Shown: positions 1 through 9,371, counted from the first letter of the stretch. The stretch is DNA of 64,000 nucleotides from Pseudomonas sp. Marseille-Q3773 (GCF_916618955.1 NZ_OU745390.1:3348001-3412000), one strand, 5' to 3'. Numbers and translations are program-made. The notes: generated from the letters alone by a model not told the origin.

Positions 1-52
1 CTGGCTGATGATGGTAGTGGCGACGGTCTATCCTGAGCTATATCGGTTTGCA

Positions 53-74
53 GCACCGGCCTCTTTACCGGTGC
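53..74. other. Inverted repeat (hairpin) before the first gene
   Basis: Arms gcaccgg (53-59) and ccggtgc (68-74) are perfectly complementary around an 8-base loop. No T-run follows on either strand, so it is not a convincing intrinsic terminator. It may be the 3' structure of a gene that ends before or at the window edge; one frame from base 1 closes with a stop at 34-36, but too little is visible to name a gene. Confidence 0.3.
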
Positions 75-115
75 CTGCAAGACACCCCCGATCCGGCAAA
101 CCAGGGAGGCACAAC

Positions 116-628
116 ATGAAGAACCTCGTCGACCACCTGAGCCAATACGCCAGCTACCATCGCGACCCACGCAACATCGCCACCCACTTCGTGGGCATTC
201 CCTTGATCGTACTGGCAGTCACCATCCTGCTGTCACGCCCAGGCTGGGACGTGGCCGGCATGTGGCTTTCCCCGGCACTGCTGGCAGCGGCGGCGTCAGT
301 ATGGTTCTACCTGCGCCTGGACCTGCGCTTCGGGCTGGTGATGGGCGTGTTGCTGGGGCTGTGCCTGTGGGTCGGCCAGATGCTGGCGGTACAGTCCACT
401 GCCCTGTGGCTTGGCAGTGGTCTGGCGGCGTTCGTGGTGGGCTGGATCATCCAGTTCGTCGGCCACTATTACGAAGGCCGCAAACCGGCATTTGTCGACG
501 ACATCAGCGGCCTGATCATCGGGCCGCTGTTCGTAGTGGCGGAAGCGGCGTTCATGCTGGGCCTGTGCCCGGCCCTGAAGCAGGCCGTCGAGCGCAACGC
601 CGGCCCGGTTGTGGCGCGCTCGTTGTAG
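116..628 (+). CDS. Mpo1-like (DUF962/YGL010w) membrane protein
   Basis: This is a 170-residue integral membrane protein of the DUF962/Mpo1 family. The start at 116 is chosen because ccagggagg lies just upstream and the protein then begins at the family's usual N-terminus. The family pattern of an N-terminal Y-x(3)-H...N-x(3)-H stretch (residues 11-24) and a C-terminal GHYYEGRKPA-type motif (H117, E120) is visible, with about four hydrophobic segments between. Yeast Mpo1 is an Fe(II) dioxygenase that alpha-oxidises 2-hydroxy fatty acids; whether the bacterial member does the same is inference. It converges on pcaC with about 54 bases between stops, which hold a single REP-like sequence. Confidence 0.8.
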   Translation: MKNLVDHLSQYASYHRDPRNIATHFVGIPLIVLAVTILLSRPGWDVAGMWLSPALLAAAASVWFYLRLDLRFGLVMGVLLGLCLWVGQMLAVQSTALWLGSGLAAFVVGWIIQFVGHYYEGRKPAFVDDISGLIIGPLFVVAEAAFMLGLCPALKQAVERNAGPVVARSL

Positions 629-669
629 GAGCGGCCTTGCGTCGCGGTGGGCCGCGAAGCGGCCCCAGG
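624..669. repeat. Single REP-like palindrome between convergent genes
   Basis: The segment contains ggagcggccttgcgtcgcgg followed by gggccgcgaagcggcccc. It is related to the paired element at 62,725-62,828 (shared ggagcggccttg and gtcgcg). It fills the gap between the Mpo1-like gene and pcaC, both of which end here. Confidence 0.55.
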
Positions 670-682
670 ATGCCAGCAGGAC

Positions 683-1075
683 TCAGCTACGTGATTCCAC
701 CCCCAGCTCATCCCACACCGACTCGGCCAGGTGGAAGGTGGCATTGGCCGCCGGAATGCCGCAATAGATCGCGCTCTGCATCAGTACTTCCTTGATTTCA
801 TCACGGGTCACGCCGTTGTTGGCTGCCGCGCGCAGGTGCAGCTTCAATTCGTCGTTGCGGTTCATGCCGATCAGCATGGCGATGGTGATCAGGCTGCGTG
901 TGTGCCGCGGCAGCCCCGGGCGAGTCCAGATGTCACCCCAGGCGTGGCGGGTGATCATTTCCTGGAATTCGCTATTGAAGCTGTTGAGCTTTTCCAGGCT
1001 GCGGTCCACATGGGCATCGCCAAGCACTGCGCGGCGTACTTGCATGCCGGCGTCGTAACGTTGTTTCTCGTCCAT
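683..1075 (-). CDS. pcaC: 4-carboxymuconolactone decarboxylase PcaC
   Basis: A 130-residue protein of the carboxymuconolactone decarboxylase (CMD) family. It converts gamma-carboxymuconolactone to beta-ketoadipate enol-lactone in the protocatechuate branch of the beta-ketoadipate pathway. The start MDEKQRYDAG at 1075 gives the standard family length and sits ten bases after the pcaD stop. The longer in-frame extension runs into pcaD and is rejected. It is the last gene of the minus-strand pcaIJFTBDC run, so it is probably translated from the same message as pcaD and pcaB. Confidence 0.95.
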   Translation of the reverse strand: MDEKQRYDAGMQVRRAVLGDAHVDRSLEKLNSFNSEFQEMITRHAWGDIWTRPGLPRHTRSLITIAMLIGMNRNDELKLHLRAAANNGVTRDEIKEVLMQSAIYCGIPAANATFHLAESVWDELGVESRS

Positions 1076-1085
1076 GGCGATAGCC

Positions 1086-1877
1086 TCAGTGAGCCAGCAG
1101 GAAGTCGAGCACGCGGCGGCTGAACGGCTCGCCGACCTCGACGTTGGACAGGTGCGCAGCCGCGAAGTCGATGTACTCGGCACCGTTGATCGCGGCCTGC
1201 ATGAAGCGGCCGTGCTCCGGCGTGGTTACCACGTCTTCGCTACCGGCCACGATCAGTGTCGGCATCTGGATACGGCCCAGTTGCTTGCGGTAGTCGGCAT
1301 CGCGTACCGCCGCGCAGTTGCTGGCATAGCCTTGCGGGCTGGTCTGCGCCAGCATCTGGCAGATGCGCTGGGCCTGGGCTGGTTGGGCCTTGGCGAACCC
1401 CGGGGTGAACCAGCGGGCGATGGAGGCATCGCGCAGGTCGACCATGGCCTGCTGGCCGCCCTTGAGCACGGTGTCGATCCGGCTGTTCCATACTTCGTCG
1501 TTGGCTATCTTGGCGGCGGTGTTGCACAACGTCAGGCTGCGCAGGCGCTGGCCGGCATTGATGCCCAGCCATTGGCCGATCAGGCCGCCCATCGACAGGC
1601 CGACGAAGTGCGCCTTGGCGATGTCCAGAGCGTCGAGCAGGGCCAATACGTCACGGCCCAACTGCTCGATGGTGTATGGGCCTTCAGTGACCAGTGATGC
1701 GCCGTGGCCACGGGTGTCGTAGCGCAGCACCCGCAGGTGCTGGCTCCACAGCGGGACCTGCGTATCCCACATGCCCAGGTCGGTGCCCAGCGAGTTGGAC
1801 AGGACCAGCACCGGGGCGTTTTCCGGGCCATCGATCTGGTAGTTCAAAACGCCATCGGCCAGTTGCAAATGCGCCAC
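1086..1877 (-). CDS. pcaD: 3-oxoadipate enol-lactonase PcaD
   Basis: A 263-residue alpha/beta hydrolase that opens beta-ketoadipate enol-lactone to beta-ketoadipate. The catalytic triad can be read directly: nucleophile Ser95 in GLSMGG, Asp215 in AGSEDVVT and His242 in AAAHLSN. The start is a GTG at 1877 (GTG-GCG-CAT), preceded by aaggag at a good distance. It lies 11 bases after the pcaB stop, so the two are probably co-translated. Upstream in-frame codons overlap pcaB and lack family similarity. Confidence 0.95.
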   Translation of the reverse strand: MAHLQLADGVLNYQIDGPENAPVLVLSNSLGTDLGMWDTQVPLWSQHLRVLRYDTRGHGASLVTEGPYTIEQLGRDVLALLDALDIAKAHFVGLSMGGLIGQWLGINAGQRLRSLTLCNTAAKIANDEVWNSRIDTVLKGGQQAMVDLRDASIARWFTPGFAKAQPAQAQRICQMLAQTSPQGYASNCAAVRDADYRKQLGRIQMPTLIVAGSEDVVTTPEHGRFMQAAINGAEYIDFAAAHLSNVEVGEPFSRRVLDFLLAH

Positions 1878-1888
1878 AGCGGTCTCCT

Positions 1889-3241
1889 TCAGGCAGTAAA
1901 ACGTTGATGTTCGGATACGGCGCGTGCCACCCAGACACGCGCCTGGCCCAGGTAATGGGCAGGGTCGAGCAAGCGGTCGAGTTCTTCGCCAGACAGTTCG
2001 GCATTGACCTGCGGTTCTTCGCCCAGCACCGCACGCAAGTGACGCCGCTCGGCCACGGCGCGCTGGCAGCATTGCTCCAGCAGGTGGTGGGCGCGGTCGC
2101 GGCCCAGCCGCTGGGCGAGGACGATGCTCACTGCCTCGGCCAGCACCAGCCCCTGGGTCAGGTCGAGGTTGGTGCGCATGCGCGCGGCATCCACCTCCAT
2201 GCCCTCGGCAATCACCTGGGCCTGGCGCAACGCACCGGAAACCAGGCAGCAGATATCCGGCAGGGTTTCCCATTCGGCATGCCACAGGCCGAGGCTGCGT
2301 TCGTGCTCCTGGGGCATGGCGGCAAACAGCGTCGAGACCAGGCCCGGCACCCGGGTCGCCGCACCGATCAGCACAGCGGCACCCACCGGGTTGCGTTTGT
2401 GCGGCATGGTCGAGGAGCCACCCTTGCCTGGCGCGGAAGGCTCGAACAGCTCTCCCGCCTCGGTCTGCATCAGCAGGCTGACATCGCGGCCAAACTTGCC
2501 CAGGCTGCCAGCGACCAGGCCGAGCACTGCAGCGAACTCCACCAGGCGGTCACGCTGGGTGTGCCAGGGCTGCTCGGGCAGGGTCAACTTGAGCTGCTCG
2601 GCCAGTGCTTCGGCCACCGGCATTGCCTTGCTGCCGAGGGCGGCCAGGCTACCCGAGGCGCCACCGAACTGCAGCACCAGCAGGCGTGGGCGCAGTTCCT
2701 GCAGGCGTTGCCGGTGACGGGTCACGGCACCCAGCACACCGGCCAGTTTCATGCCCAGGGTCACCGGTGTGGCGTGCTGCAGCCAGGTGCGTCCTACCAG
2801 CGGTGTGTCGGCGTGCTGCAAGGCCTGGCGGGACAGGGTATCGGCCAGCCTGGCAAGGTCGGCCTCGATCAGGTCGAGGGCTGCGCGCAGTTGCAGCACC
2901 AGGCCGGTATCCATCGCATCCTGGCTGGTGGCACCCAGGTGCACGTAGCGCTCGGCCTCGGGCACGCCACTGGCAATCACCTTGCCCAACGCCTTCACCA
3001 GGGGGATGGCCGAGTTGCCAGCGCTGGCAATCGCGTCGGCCAACGCGCGCACATCGTAGCGCTCGGCGTAACAGGCCGCCTCGATGGCCGCGACGGCGCT
3101 GTGCGGGACCAGCCCGGCCGCAGCTTCGGCACGTGCCAGCGCCGCTTCGAAATCGAGCATGCCTTGCAGCCGGCCGCGGTCGGAGAATATCTCGCGCATG
3201 GCCGGCGCAGTGAAGTAGGCGTCGAACAGTTGGTTGGTCAT
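1889..3241 (-). CDS. pcaB: 3-carboxy-cis,cis-muconate cycloisomerase PcaB
   Basis: A 450-residue member of the fumarase/aspartase superfamily that lactonises beta-carboxy-cis,cis-muconate to gamma-carboxymuconolactone. The superfamily signature GSSTMPHKRNP is at residues 275-285 and the conserved HLGATSQD block at 101-108. Length fits Pseudomonas PcaB. It lies 9 bases downstream of pcaT and 11 upstream of pcaD in the same operon. The pcaGH genes for the preceding dioxygenase are not in this window. Confidence 0.96.
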   Translation of the reverse strand: MTNQLFDAYFTAPAMREIFSDRGRLQGMLDFEAALARAEAAAGLVPHSAVAAIEAACYAERYDVRALADAIASAGNSAIPLVKALGKVIASGVPEAERYVHLGATSQDAMDTGLVLQLRAALDLIEADLARLADTLSRQALQHADTPLVGRTWLQHATPVTLGMKLAGVLGAVTRHRQRLQELRPRLLVLQFGGASGSLAALGSKAMPVAEALAEQLKLTLPEQPWHTQRDRLVEFAAVLGLVAGSLGKFGRDVSLLMQTEAGELFEPSAPGKGGSSTMPHKRNPVGAAVLIGAATRVPGLVSTLFAAMPQEHERSLGLWHAEWETLPDICCLVSGALRQAQVIAEGMEVDAARMRTNLDLTQGLVLAEAVSIVLAQRLGRDRAHHLLEQCCQRAVAERRHLRAVLGEEPQVNAELSGEELDRLLDPAHYLGQARVWVARAVSEHQRFTA

Positions 3242-3250
3242 GCCACGTCC

Positions 3251-4540
3251 TTAATCATCGTGGTGCAGGTACGCCGCCTGCTTGGGCAGGCGCAGGCTGA
3301 ACAGGAAAGCAATCGCCATCATCGCCGTCACGTACCAGTAGAAAGTGTTTTCCATGCCCAGGGACTTCAGGCCCAGGGCCACGTATTCGGCCGAACCGCC
3401 GAACGCCGCGTTGGCCACCGCATAGGCCAGGCCCACACCCAACGCGCGCACCTGCGGCGGGAACATCTCGGCCTTCACCAGGCCGCTGATCGAGGTGTAG
3501 AAACTGACGATACACAGCGCCAGGGTAATCAGCACGAAGGCCATGAACGGGCTGCTCACGGTTTTCAACGCCATCAGCAGCGGTACCGTGAACAATGTCC
3601 CCAGGGCGCCGAACAGCAGCATCGAATTGCGCCGGCCAATACGGTCGGAGAGCATGCCGAAGAACGGCTGCAGCACCATGAACAGGAACAGCGCACCGGT
3701 CATCACGTAGCTGGCGTTTTTTGCCGTCATGCCAGCCGTGTTGACCAGGTATTTCTGCATGTAGGTGGTGAAGGTGTAGAAGATCAGCGAACCACCGGCG
3801 GTATAGCCAAGCACGGTGATGAAGGCTGCCGCATGGTTGCTGAACAGGCCCTTGATGGTGCCGGCCTCCTTGCTCTGGCGGACTTCGGCGCTACTGGTTT
3901 CGTGCAGCGAGCGGCGCAGCATCAGCGAAATCAGCGCGGCGATGGCGCCGACCACGAACGGAATGCGCCAGCCCCAGGCGCGCAGCTCGTCCTCGGTGAG
4001 CAACTGCTGCAGGATCACCACCACCAGCACCGCCAGCAACTGGCCGCCGATCAGGGTGACGTACTGGAACGAGGCGAAGAAACCGCGCTGGCCGCGCAGG
4101 GCCACTTCACTCATGTAGGTGGCGGTGGTGCCGTACTCGCCACCTACCGACAGGCCCTGGATCAGGCGGGCCAGCAACAGCAATGCCGGGGCCCAGGTGC
4201 CGATGCTGGCATAGGTGGGCAGGCAGGCGATCATCAGCGAGCCGAAGCACATCATCAGCACCGAGATCATCAGGGAGTTCTTGCGCCCATGGCGGTCCGC
4301 GGGGCGGCCGAAGACCCACCCCCCGATGGGGCGCATCAGAAAGCCTGCGGCAAATACACCCGCCGTGTTCAGCAACTGCACCGTAGGGTCGTCGGAAGGG
4401 AAGAACGCCGGGGCAAAGTAGATGGCACAGAAGGCGTAGACATAGAAGTCGAACCATTCCACCAGGTTGCCCGAGGAGGCACCAACGATAGCGAAGATGC
4501 GTTTGCTGCGTTCTTCGCCGGTGTAATAGGTTGAGGTCAT
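3251..4540 (-). CDS. pcaT: MFS dicarboxylate transporter PcaT (beta-ketoadipate)
   Basis: A 429-residue, 12-helix inner-membrane transporter of the metabolite:H+ symporter (MHS) branch of the major facilitator superfamily. The loop 2-3 motif [10 protein letters not shown] is present near residue 90. In P. putida PcaT imports beta-ketoadipate, and its position between pcaF and pcaB supports the same role here; related MHS proteins carry alpha-ketoglutarate, so specificity is inferred from context. The ATG at 4540 follows an aggag. A REP pair separates it from pcaF upstream, the only large gap inside the pcaIJFTBDC run. Confidence 0.9.
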   Translation of the reverse strand: MTSTYYTGEERSKRIFAIVGASSGNLVEWFDFYVYAFCAIYFAPAFFPSDDPTVQLLNTAGVFAAGFLMRPIGGWVFGRPADRHGRKNSLMISVLMMCFGSLMIACLPTYASIGTWAPALLLLARLIQGLSVGGEYGTTATYMSEVALRGQRGFFASFQYVTLIGGQLLAVLVVVILQQLLTEDELRAWGWRIPFVVGAIAALISLMLRRSLHETSSAEVRQSKEAGTIKGLFSNHAAAFITVLGYTAGGSLIFYTFTTYMQKYLVNTAGMTAKNASYVMTGALFLFMVLQPFFGMLSDRIGRRNSMLLFGALGTLFTVPLLMALKTVSSPFMAFVLITLALCIVSFYTSISGLVKAEMFPPQVRALGVGLAYAVANAAFGGSAEYVALGLKSLGMENTFYWYVTAMMAIAFLFSLRLPKQAAYLHHDD

Positions 4541-4621
4541 GGTGAGTTCACTCCTGGAGGGTCGCAGGTAATTCTAGACACACCTGGTAACACGCTCGTT
4601 CCGCCTTGGCTTTGCCAAGGT

Positions 4622-4705
4622 TCGGCCTCTTCGCCAACAAGCCCGCCCCCACAGCAGGAGGCGTGGTCCTTCCTGCGGGAGCGGGCATGCCCGCGAAGAG
4701 GCCGG
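4622..4705. repeat. Paired REP element (BIME-like) inside the pca operon
   Basis: Two inverted REP units face each other: ggcctcttcgcc...gcccccaca and gcgggagcgggcatgcccgc then gaagaggcc. This is the common P. putida-type REP core (gggagcgggc/gcccgcgaa). It occupies most of the 171-base gap between pcaF and pcaT. As RNA it would fold into a strong stem that could stabilise the upstream pcaIJF part of the transcript or reduce read-through. Confidence 0.8.
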
Positions 4706-4711
4706 TACAGG

Positions 4712-5914
4712 TCAAACCCGCTCGATGGCCAACGCCAGGCCTTGCCCAACGCCCACGCACATGGTCGCCAGGCCTTTACGCCCACCGCTCTTCTCCAGCT
4801 GGTGCAGCGCCGTCAGCACCAGGCGCGCACCGCTCATGCCCAGCGGATGGCCCAGGGCGATCGCGCCGCCGTTGGGATTCACCTGCGGTGCATCGTCGGC
4901 CACGCCCAGCTCACGCAACACGGCCAAACCTTGGCTGGCAAAGGCTTCGTTGAGCTCGATCACATCGAAATCGTTCACTGCGATACCCAGGCGCTCGGTC
5001 AGCTTGCGCACCGCCGGCACCGGGCCGATGCCCATCACCCGCGGCGCGACACCGGCACTGGCCATGCCCAGGACCCGTGCACGTGGGGTCAGGCCGTGCT
5101 TCTGCACCGCTTCGGCCGAGGCCAGGATCAGCGCCGCAGCGCCATCATTCACGCCCGAAGCGTTGCCTGCGGTGACGGTCTTGTCCGGGCCGTTGACCGG
5201 CTTGAGCCGGGCCAGGGCTTCCAGGGTCGTCTCCGGGCGCAGGTGCTCATCATGCTCGACGACGGTTTCGCCTTTCTTGTGGGCGATACGCACTGGCACG
5301 ATCTCTTCGGCAAAGAAACCGGCGGCTTGGGCAGCGGCGGCCTTGTGCTGGCTGCGCAGGGCGAAGGCGTCCTGGTCGGCGCGCGAAACCTGGAAATCAT
5401 CAGCCACGTTGTCGGCGGTTTCCGGCATCGAATCCACACCGTACTGGCTCTTCATCAGCGGGTTGATGAAACGCCAGCCAATGGTGGTGTCTTCGAGCTT
5501 CATGTTGCGCGAGTAGCCGCTCTCGGCCTTGCCCATGACGAACGGGGCACGCGACATCGACTCGACGCCGCCGGCGACCGCCAGCTCCATTTCGCCGCTG
5601 GCGATGGCGCGGAACGCGGTGCCGATGGCATCCATGCCCGAAGCGCACAGGCGGTTCAGGGTGACACCGGGGATGCTCTGCGGCAGGCCGGCCAGCAACA
5701 GGGCCATGCGTGCCACGTTGCGGTTGTCCTCACCGGCCTGGTTGGCGCAGCCGAAGAACACTTCGTCCAGCTGCTCCCATTGCACGCTGGGGTTGCGCTC
5801 GATCAGCGCCTTCAGCGGTACGGCGGCCAGGTCGTCGGCACGCACGCCGGCCAGCGCGCCGCCGAAGCGGCCGATCGGGGTACGAATGGCATCACAGATG
5901 AATACGTCGCGCAT
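4712..5914 (-). CDS. pcaF: Beta-ketoadipyl-CoA thiolase PcaF
   Basis: A 400-residue thiolase that cleaves 3-oxoadipyl-CoA with CoA to succinyl-CoA and acetyl-CoA, the last step of the pathway. Acyl-accepting Cys90 lies in NRLCASG, His356 in GHPLG and the second catalytic Cys386 in MCVGVGQG. The start codon shares one base with the pcaJ stop codon at 5914, so translational coupling to the CoA-transferase is likely. Length and all active-site residues are normal. Confidence 0.96.
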   Translation of the reverse strand: MRDVFICDAIRTPIGRFGGALAGVRADDLAAVPLKALIERNPSVQWEQLDEVFFGCANQAGEDNRNVARMALLLAGLPQSIPGVTLNRLCASGMDAIGTAFRAIASGEMELAVAGGVESMSRAPFVMGKAESGYSRNMKLEDTTIGWRFINPLMKSQYGVDSMPETADNVADDFQVSRADQDAFALRSQHKAAAAQAAGFFAEEIVPVRIAHKKGETVVEHDEHLRPETTLEALARLKPVNGPDKTVTAGNASGVNDGAAALILASAEAVQKHGLTPRARVLGMASAGVAPRVMGIGPVPAVRKLTERLGIAVNDFDVIELNEAFASQGLAVLRELGVADDAPQVNPNGGAIALGHPLGMSGARLVLTALHQLEKSGGRKGLATMCVGVGQGLALAIERV

Positions 5915-6693
5915 CAGGCTTCTCCTGCCACCTGGCCATGGGCCGCGGCGGTGCGGGCCTCGAGGTCGCGCAAGGCGGACAGCTCGACTGCGGTGGGTTC
6001 GGCAGTGGTCTGCACATCGTCGGCGAAGCGGATCGCCCAGCCAGTGGCGGCGATGATCTGTTCACGAGTCACCCCCGGGTGGATGGCGGTGACGACGAAC
6101 TCGTTGGTGCCGGCTTCCGGCTCCATGATGCATAGGTCGGTGATGATGCCGACCGGGCCGTCGCCTGGCAGGCCAAGGCGCTTGCGCGAATCGCCGCCTT
6201 CGCCGTGGCCGACCGAGGTGATGAAATCCAGCTTGTCGACGAAGGCACGCGGCGACTGCTTGAGGATGATCAACACCTGCTTGGCGGAACCGGCGATCTC
6301 CGGTGCGCCACCGGCGCCTGGCAGGCGGGTTTTCGGAGCGTGGTAGTCACCGACCACGGTGGTGTTGATGTTGCCGAAGCGGTCGACCTGCGCGGCGCCG
6401 AGGAAGCCGACATCGATGCGGCCACCTTGCAACCAGTAGCGGAAGATCTCACCGGTCGGCACCACGGTGTCGGCGGTCTCGGCCAGCTCGCCGTCGCCGA
6501 TCGACAGCGGCAGCACGCTTGGCTTGGCGCCGATCGGGCCGGACTCGTAGATCAGCACCACGTCAGGCGACGAGGTCAGGCGCGCCAGGTTGGCGGCCTT
6601 GGACGGCAGGCCGATGCCGACGAAGCACACAGCACCGTTGCGCAGGCGACGGGCTGCGGCGACGGTCATCATTTCGGAAGTGGAGTAGCTCAT
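5914..6693 (-). CDS. pcaJ: 3-oxoadipate CoA-transferase subunit B
   Basis: A 259-residue beta subunit of a family I CoA-transferase that moves CoA from succinyl-CoA to beta-ketoadipate. The active-site glutamate motif ESG is at residues 50-52. The protein is longer than the roughly 213-residue PcaJ of classical P. putida strains and matches the CatJ-type size. It overlaps pcaI by four bases and pcaF by one, an arrangement typical of a coupled heteromeric enzyme. Confidence 0.93.
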   Translation of the reverse strand: MSYSTSEMMTVAAARRLRNGAVCFVGIGLPSKAANLARLTSSPDVVLIYESGPIGAKPSVLPLSIGDGELAETADTVVPTGEIFRYWLQGGRIDVGFLGAAQVDRFGNINTTVVGDYHAPKTRLPGAGGAPEIAGSAKQVLIILKQSPRAFVDKLDFITSVGHGEGGDSRKRLGLPGDGPVGIITDLCIMEPEAGTNEFVVTAIHPGVTREQIIAATGWAIRFADDVQTTAEPTAVELSALRDLEARTAAAHGQVAGEA

Positions 6694-7550
6694 TGTGCGG
6701 CCTCCGCAGTGCTGGCCAGCCTGGCCTTGAATTCGTTGAAATCGGCAGTGCCGCGGATGTAGGTGTCGATCCAGGCGGTGAACGTGTCGCGGTTGCGCGC
6801 GATCGGGTCCCAGGCCTGGTAGAAGCGGTTGTCACGCTCGTAGTAGCCGTGGGCGTAGGACGGGTGCGCGCCACCCGGCACCAGGCATACAGCGCTCAGG
6901 GCCCAGGTCGGCAGCACGCAGGCATTCATCGGTGCTTGCAAATCGTCGACGATTTCCTCGACAGTGACGATGCAACGCTTGGCGGCCAGGGCAGCCTCCT
7001 TCTGCACACCGAGAATGCCCCACAGCAGCACATTGCCCTTGCGGTCAGCCTTCTGCGCATGGATCACAGTCACGTCCGGGCGCACCGACGGCACCGCAGC
7101 CAGCACTTCACCGGTGAACGGGCAGGTCACGCTCTTGATCAGCGGGTTGACTTTCGGCAGGTCGGAACCGGCGTAGGCACGCAGCACCGCGAATGGCAGG
7201 CCCGAGGCACCCGCAACGTAGGCGTTGGCCAGGTCGGCGTGGCTATGCTCTTCGATCTCGATAGCGTGCGGCCATTGCTTTTCGACGGCATCACGCAGGC
7301 GGTGCAGCGAACCGACACCCGGGTTGCCGCCCCAGGAGAAGATCAGCTTGCTGGCGCAACCGGCGCCGATCAGCTGGTCATAGATCAGGTCCGGCGTCAT
7401 GCGCACCAGGGTCAGGTCGCGCTTGCCCTGGCGGATGATTTCGTGGCCAGCGGCAGTCGGGATCAGATGGGTGAAACCTTCCAGGGCGACGGTATCGCCA
7501 TCCTGGATGAACTGCTTCACGGCTTCGTGAAGCGAGAGAATTGCGGCCAT
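6690..7550 (-). CDS. pcaI: 3-oxoadipate CoA-transferase subunit A
   Basis: A 286-residue alpha subunit of 3-oxoadipate:succinyl-CoA transferase, partner of the next gene. A glycine-rich loop, GGNPGVG, at residues 74-80 suits the CoA-binding region of the family. It is of the long CatI type rather than the roughly 231-residue PcaI known from P. putida. It is the first gene of the pcaIJFTBDC run and has a PcaR operator about 70-100 bases upstream of its ATG, so induction by beta-ketoadipate through PcaR is expected. Confidence 0.92.
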   Translation of the reverse strand: MAAILSLHEAVKQFIQDGDTVALEGFTHLIPTAAGHEIIRQGKRDLTLVRMTPDLIYDQLIGAGCASKLIFSWGGNPGVGSLHRLRDAVEKQWPHAIEIEEHSHADLANAYVAGASGLPFAVLRAYAGSDLPKVNPLIKSVTCPFTGEVLAAVPSVRPDVTVIHAQKADRKGNVLLWGILGVQKEAALAAKRCIVTVEEIVDDLQAPMNACVLPTWALSAVCLVPGGAHPSYAHGYYERDNRFYQAWDPIARNRDTFTAWIDTYIRGTADFNEFKARLASTAEAAQ

Positions 7551-7617
7551 GTGGAGACTCCTGGTCAGGATGCTTCGGTAAGCTCAGATTAAGGAGACAG
7601 GCAGGGCCCTTACAATC

Positions 7618-7648
7618 CGATAATCGACTATTTGTGCGATTATCGAAC
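7618..7648 (-). promoter_or_regulatory. PcaR operator upstream of pcaI
   Basis: On the minus strand positions 7648-7634 read GTTCGATAATCGCAC, which is the 15-base PcaR recognition sequence described for P. putida pcaIJ. A second, inverted core (cgataatcg, 7618-7626) lies 19 bases away centre to centre. The pair sits in the pcaK-pcaI gap ahead of pcaI. It should mediate PcaR and beta-ketoadipate control of pcaIJFTBDC. Confidence 0.88.
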
Positions 7649-7708
7649 CAATTATTGCATCCCTACCTATCTCCTTTCATTACCTTTACCGGCCCCTTCG
7701 CCGGCACG

Positions 7709-9055
7709 TCAGGTCGCGTCAGCGTGGCTCACCAGCCCTTTCACGATCACACCCACGGTTGCCAGCCCTGCCGGTACCAGCAGCGCCGTCAGCACCTGCT
7801 CGAAACTCCAGCCCAGGCCCAGCAGTGTCGCGCCACTCCAGGCCCCGAGAATCGCCCCGAAACGGCCGATGCCCAGCATCCACGATACCCCCGTGGCCCT
7901 GCCCTGCGTCGGGTAGAAGCGTGCCGCCAGCGACGGCATGGCCGACTGCGCCCCGTTCACGCACATGCCGGCAACCAGCACCAGTGTGGCCAACAGCGTG
8001 ATGTTGCCCAGGCTCTGCCCCACGGCGTAGGCGAACACCCCGGCCAGCAGGTAGAAAATGCCGATCACCTTGTGCGGGTTGAAGCGGTCCATGGCCCAGC
8101 CCACGCCGACAGCACTCAGCACGCCACCGAACTGGAACAGCGCGCCGATGAAGGCAGCCTGCTCCATGCTCGCACCGCTGTCGCGCATCAGCGTCGGCAG
8201 CCAGCTGGTCAGCAGATAGACAATGACCAGGCCCATGAAATAGGTCAGCCACAACAGCACGGTGCCCAGGCCGTAAGTACCGGAGAAGATCACCGCAAAC
8301 ACGTTGCGTGCGGCCACGGCCTTTTGTTCCGGCACGCTGAAGCTGCCGGCCTCGGCCACTACCTGCGGCGCGATGGGTGACAGGGTCTTGCGCACCTTGT
8401 CGCTGCCACGGTTGCGCACCACCAGGAACCGCGCCGACTCCGGCAACCAGACCATCAGTACCAGCGCCAGCAGCAACGGCAACACGCCACCGATGACCAA
8501 CAGGCTGTGCCAGCCGTAGGCCGGGATCATCTTGGCGGAAATGAAGCCACCGCCAGCCATGCCAAGGTTGAAACCGCAGAACATGCTGGTCACCAGCAGC
8601 GACTTGAGCCGCTCGGGGGTGTATTCGGACAGCAGTGTGGTGGCGTTGGGCATGCCTGCGCCAAGGCCCAGGCCGGTCAGGAAACGCAGCACCAGCAACT
8701 GGTCGACATTGGTGGCATAGGCCGATGCCAGGCTGAAGCCGCCGAACACCAGCACCGCCCCAACCAACACGCCCTTGCGGCCAAACCGATCGGCCAGCGG
8801 GCCGGAGCCCAGGGCACCGAACACCATGCCGATCAGTGCGGCACTCATGACCGGGCCGAGGCTGGCACGGTCGATCCCCCACTCCTGCGACAGGGCCGGG
8901 GCGATGAAGCCCATGGCGGCAGTGTCGAGGCCATCGAGGAAGACGATCAGGAAGCACAGCAGCACTACCCGCCATTGATAGCGGGACAGCGGCTGCTGAT
9001 TGATGAACGACTGGACGTCGAGGCTCTTGCCGACGTTGGTTTGCGCTTGGTTCAT
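7709..9055 (-). CDS. pcaK: 4-hydroxybenzoate/protocatechuate transporter PcaK
   Basis: A 448-residue MFS permease of the aromatic acid:H+ symporter family that brings 4-hydroxybenzoate and protocatechuate across the inner membrane. The first helix carries D41-G-L-D44, the pair of aspartates shown to be essential in P. putida PcaK. The loop motif DRFGRK follows near residue 90. The start MNQAQTNVG at 9055 gives the known length. It lies between pcaR and pcaI on the same strand, with its own 327-base upstream gap. Confidence 0.93.
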   Translation of the reverse strand: MNQAQTNVGKSLDVQSFINQQPLSRYQWRVVLLCFLIVFLDGLDTAAMGFIAPALSQEWGIDRASLGPVMSAALIGMVFGALGSGPLADRFGRKGVLVGAVLVFGGFSLASAYATNVDQLLVLRFLTGLGLGAGMPNATTLLSEYTPERLKSLLVTSMFCGFNLGMAGGGFISAKMIPAYGWHSLLVIGGVLPLLLALVLMVWLPESARFLVVRNRGSDKVRKTLSPIAPQVVAEAGSFSVPEQKAVAARNVFAVIFSGTYGLGTVLLWLTYFMGLVIVYLLTSWLPTLMRDSGASMEQAAFIGALFQFGGVLSAVGVGWAMDRFNPHKVIGIFYLLAGVFAYAVGQSLGNITLLATLVLVAGMCVNGAQSAMPSLAARFYPTQGRATGVSWMLGIGRFGAILGAWSGATLLGLGWSFEQVLTALLVPAGLATVGVIVKGLVSHADAT

Positions 9056-9142
9056 TATTGTTATCCAGAATGAGGGCACAGCCAGGCCACTGCACGCGGT
9101 CAACCGGCACAGGAGGCGATCATTGGGTAGGAACGGCTTGTG

Positions 9143-9205
9143 TCAGCCTGGATACAGCGGGACTGCGCGCGAGTGCGGCCGCGCCAGCGGAGGGACAGTA
9201 GTCAT
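9143..9205 (-). CDS. Possible 20-residue leader ORF ahead of pcaK
   Basis: An ATG at 9205 is preceded by agagg at eight bases and opens a 20-codon reading frame, MTTVPPLARPHSRAVPLYPG, that stops 88 bases before pcaK. The good ribosome site is the only evidence. No attenuator-like hairpin or codon run links it to a known leader peptide. It could equally be chance. Confidence 0.25.
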   Translation of the reverse strand: MTTVPPLARPHSRAVPLYPG

Positions 9206-9307
9206 GGTAAGTGCCTCTTGTATTTTTCTTGTTCGGTCAGCGCCGCCGACCGCTGCGAGAGACATTAATCAGCGGGCAGAAGTGAAGCAATTCGCCGCGA
9301 ACGACAC

Positions 9308-9324
9308 TGTGCGTTTATCGCACA
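9308..9324. promoter_or_regulatory. Candidate PcaR-like operator upstream of pcaK
   Basis: The segment is a perfect inverted repeat, tgtgcg-tttat-cgcaca. Its centre, cgtttatcg, differs by one base from the cgattatcg core of the two clear PcaR operators at pcaI and pcaR. Unlike those, it has no second core 19 bases away. A role in PcaR control of pcaK is inference. Confidence 0.45.
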
Positions 9325-9356
9325 GGAAACGGTTTTGCCTGTTCTCAATTTGAAAG

Positions 9357-9371
9357 GGGCGCCGTGCGCCC
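9357..9371 (-). terminator. Possible weak terminator of pcaR
   Basis: The stem gggcgc/gcgccc with a three-base loop lies just past the pcaR stop codon. On the minus strand it is followed by ctttcaaatt, a poor T-run, so termination would be partial and read-through into pcaK is possible. Confidence 0.35.

Noticed and set aside
1694..4534. A 946-codon open frame on the plus strand opposite pcaB and pcaT
   Set aside because: It is antisense to clear pca genes and rich in Gln, His, Gly and Arg, a composition typical of shadow frames in GC-rich DNA. No domain is recognisable.
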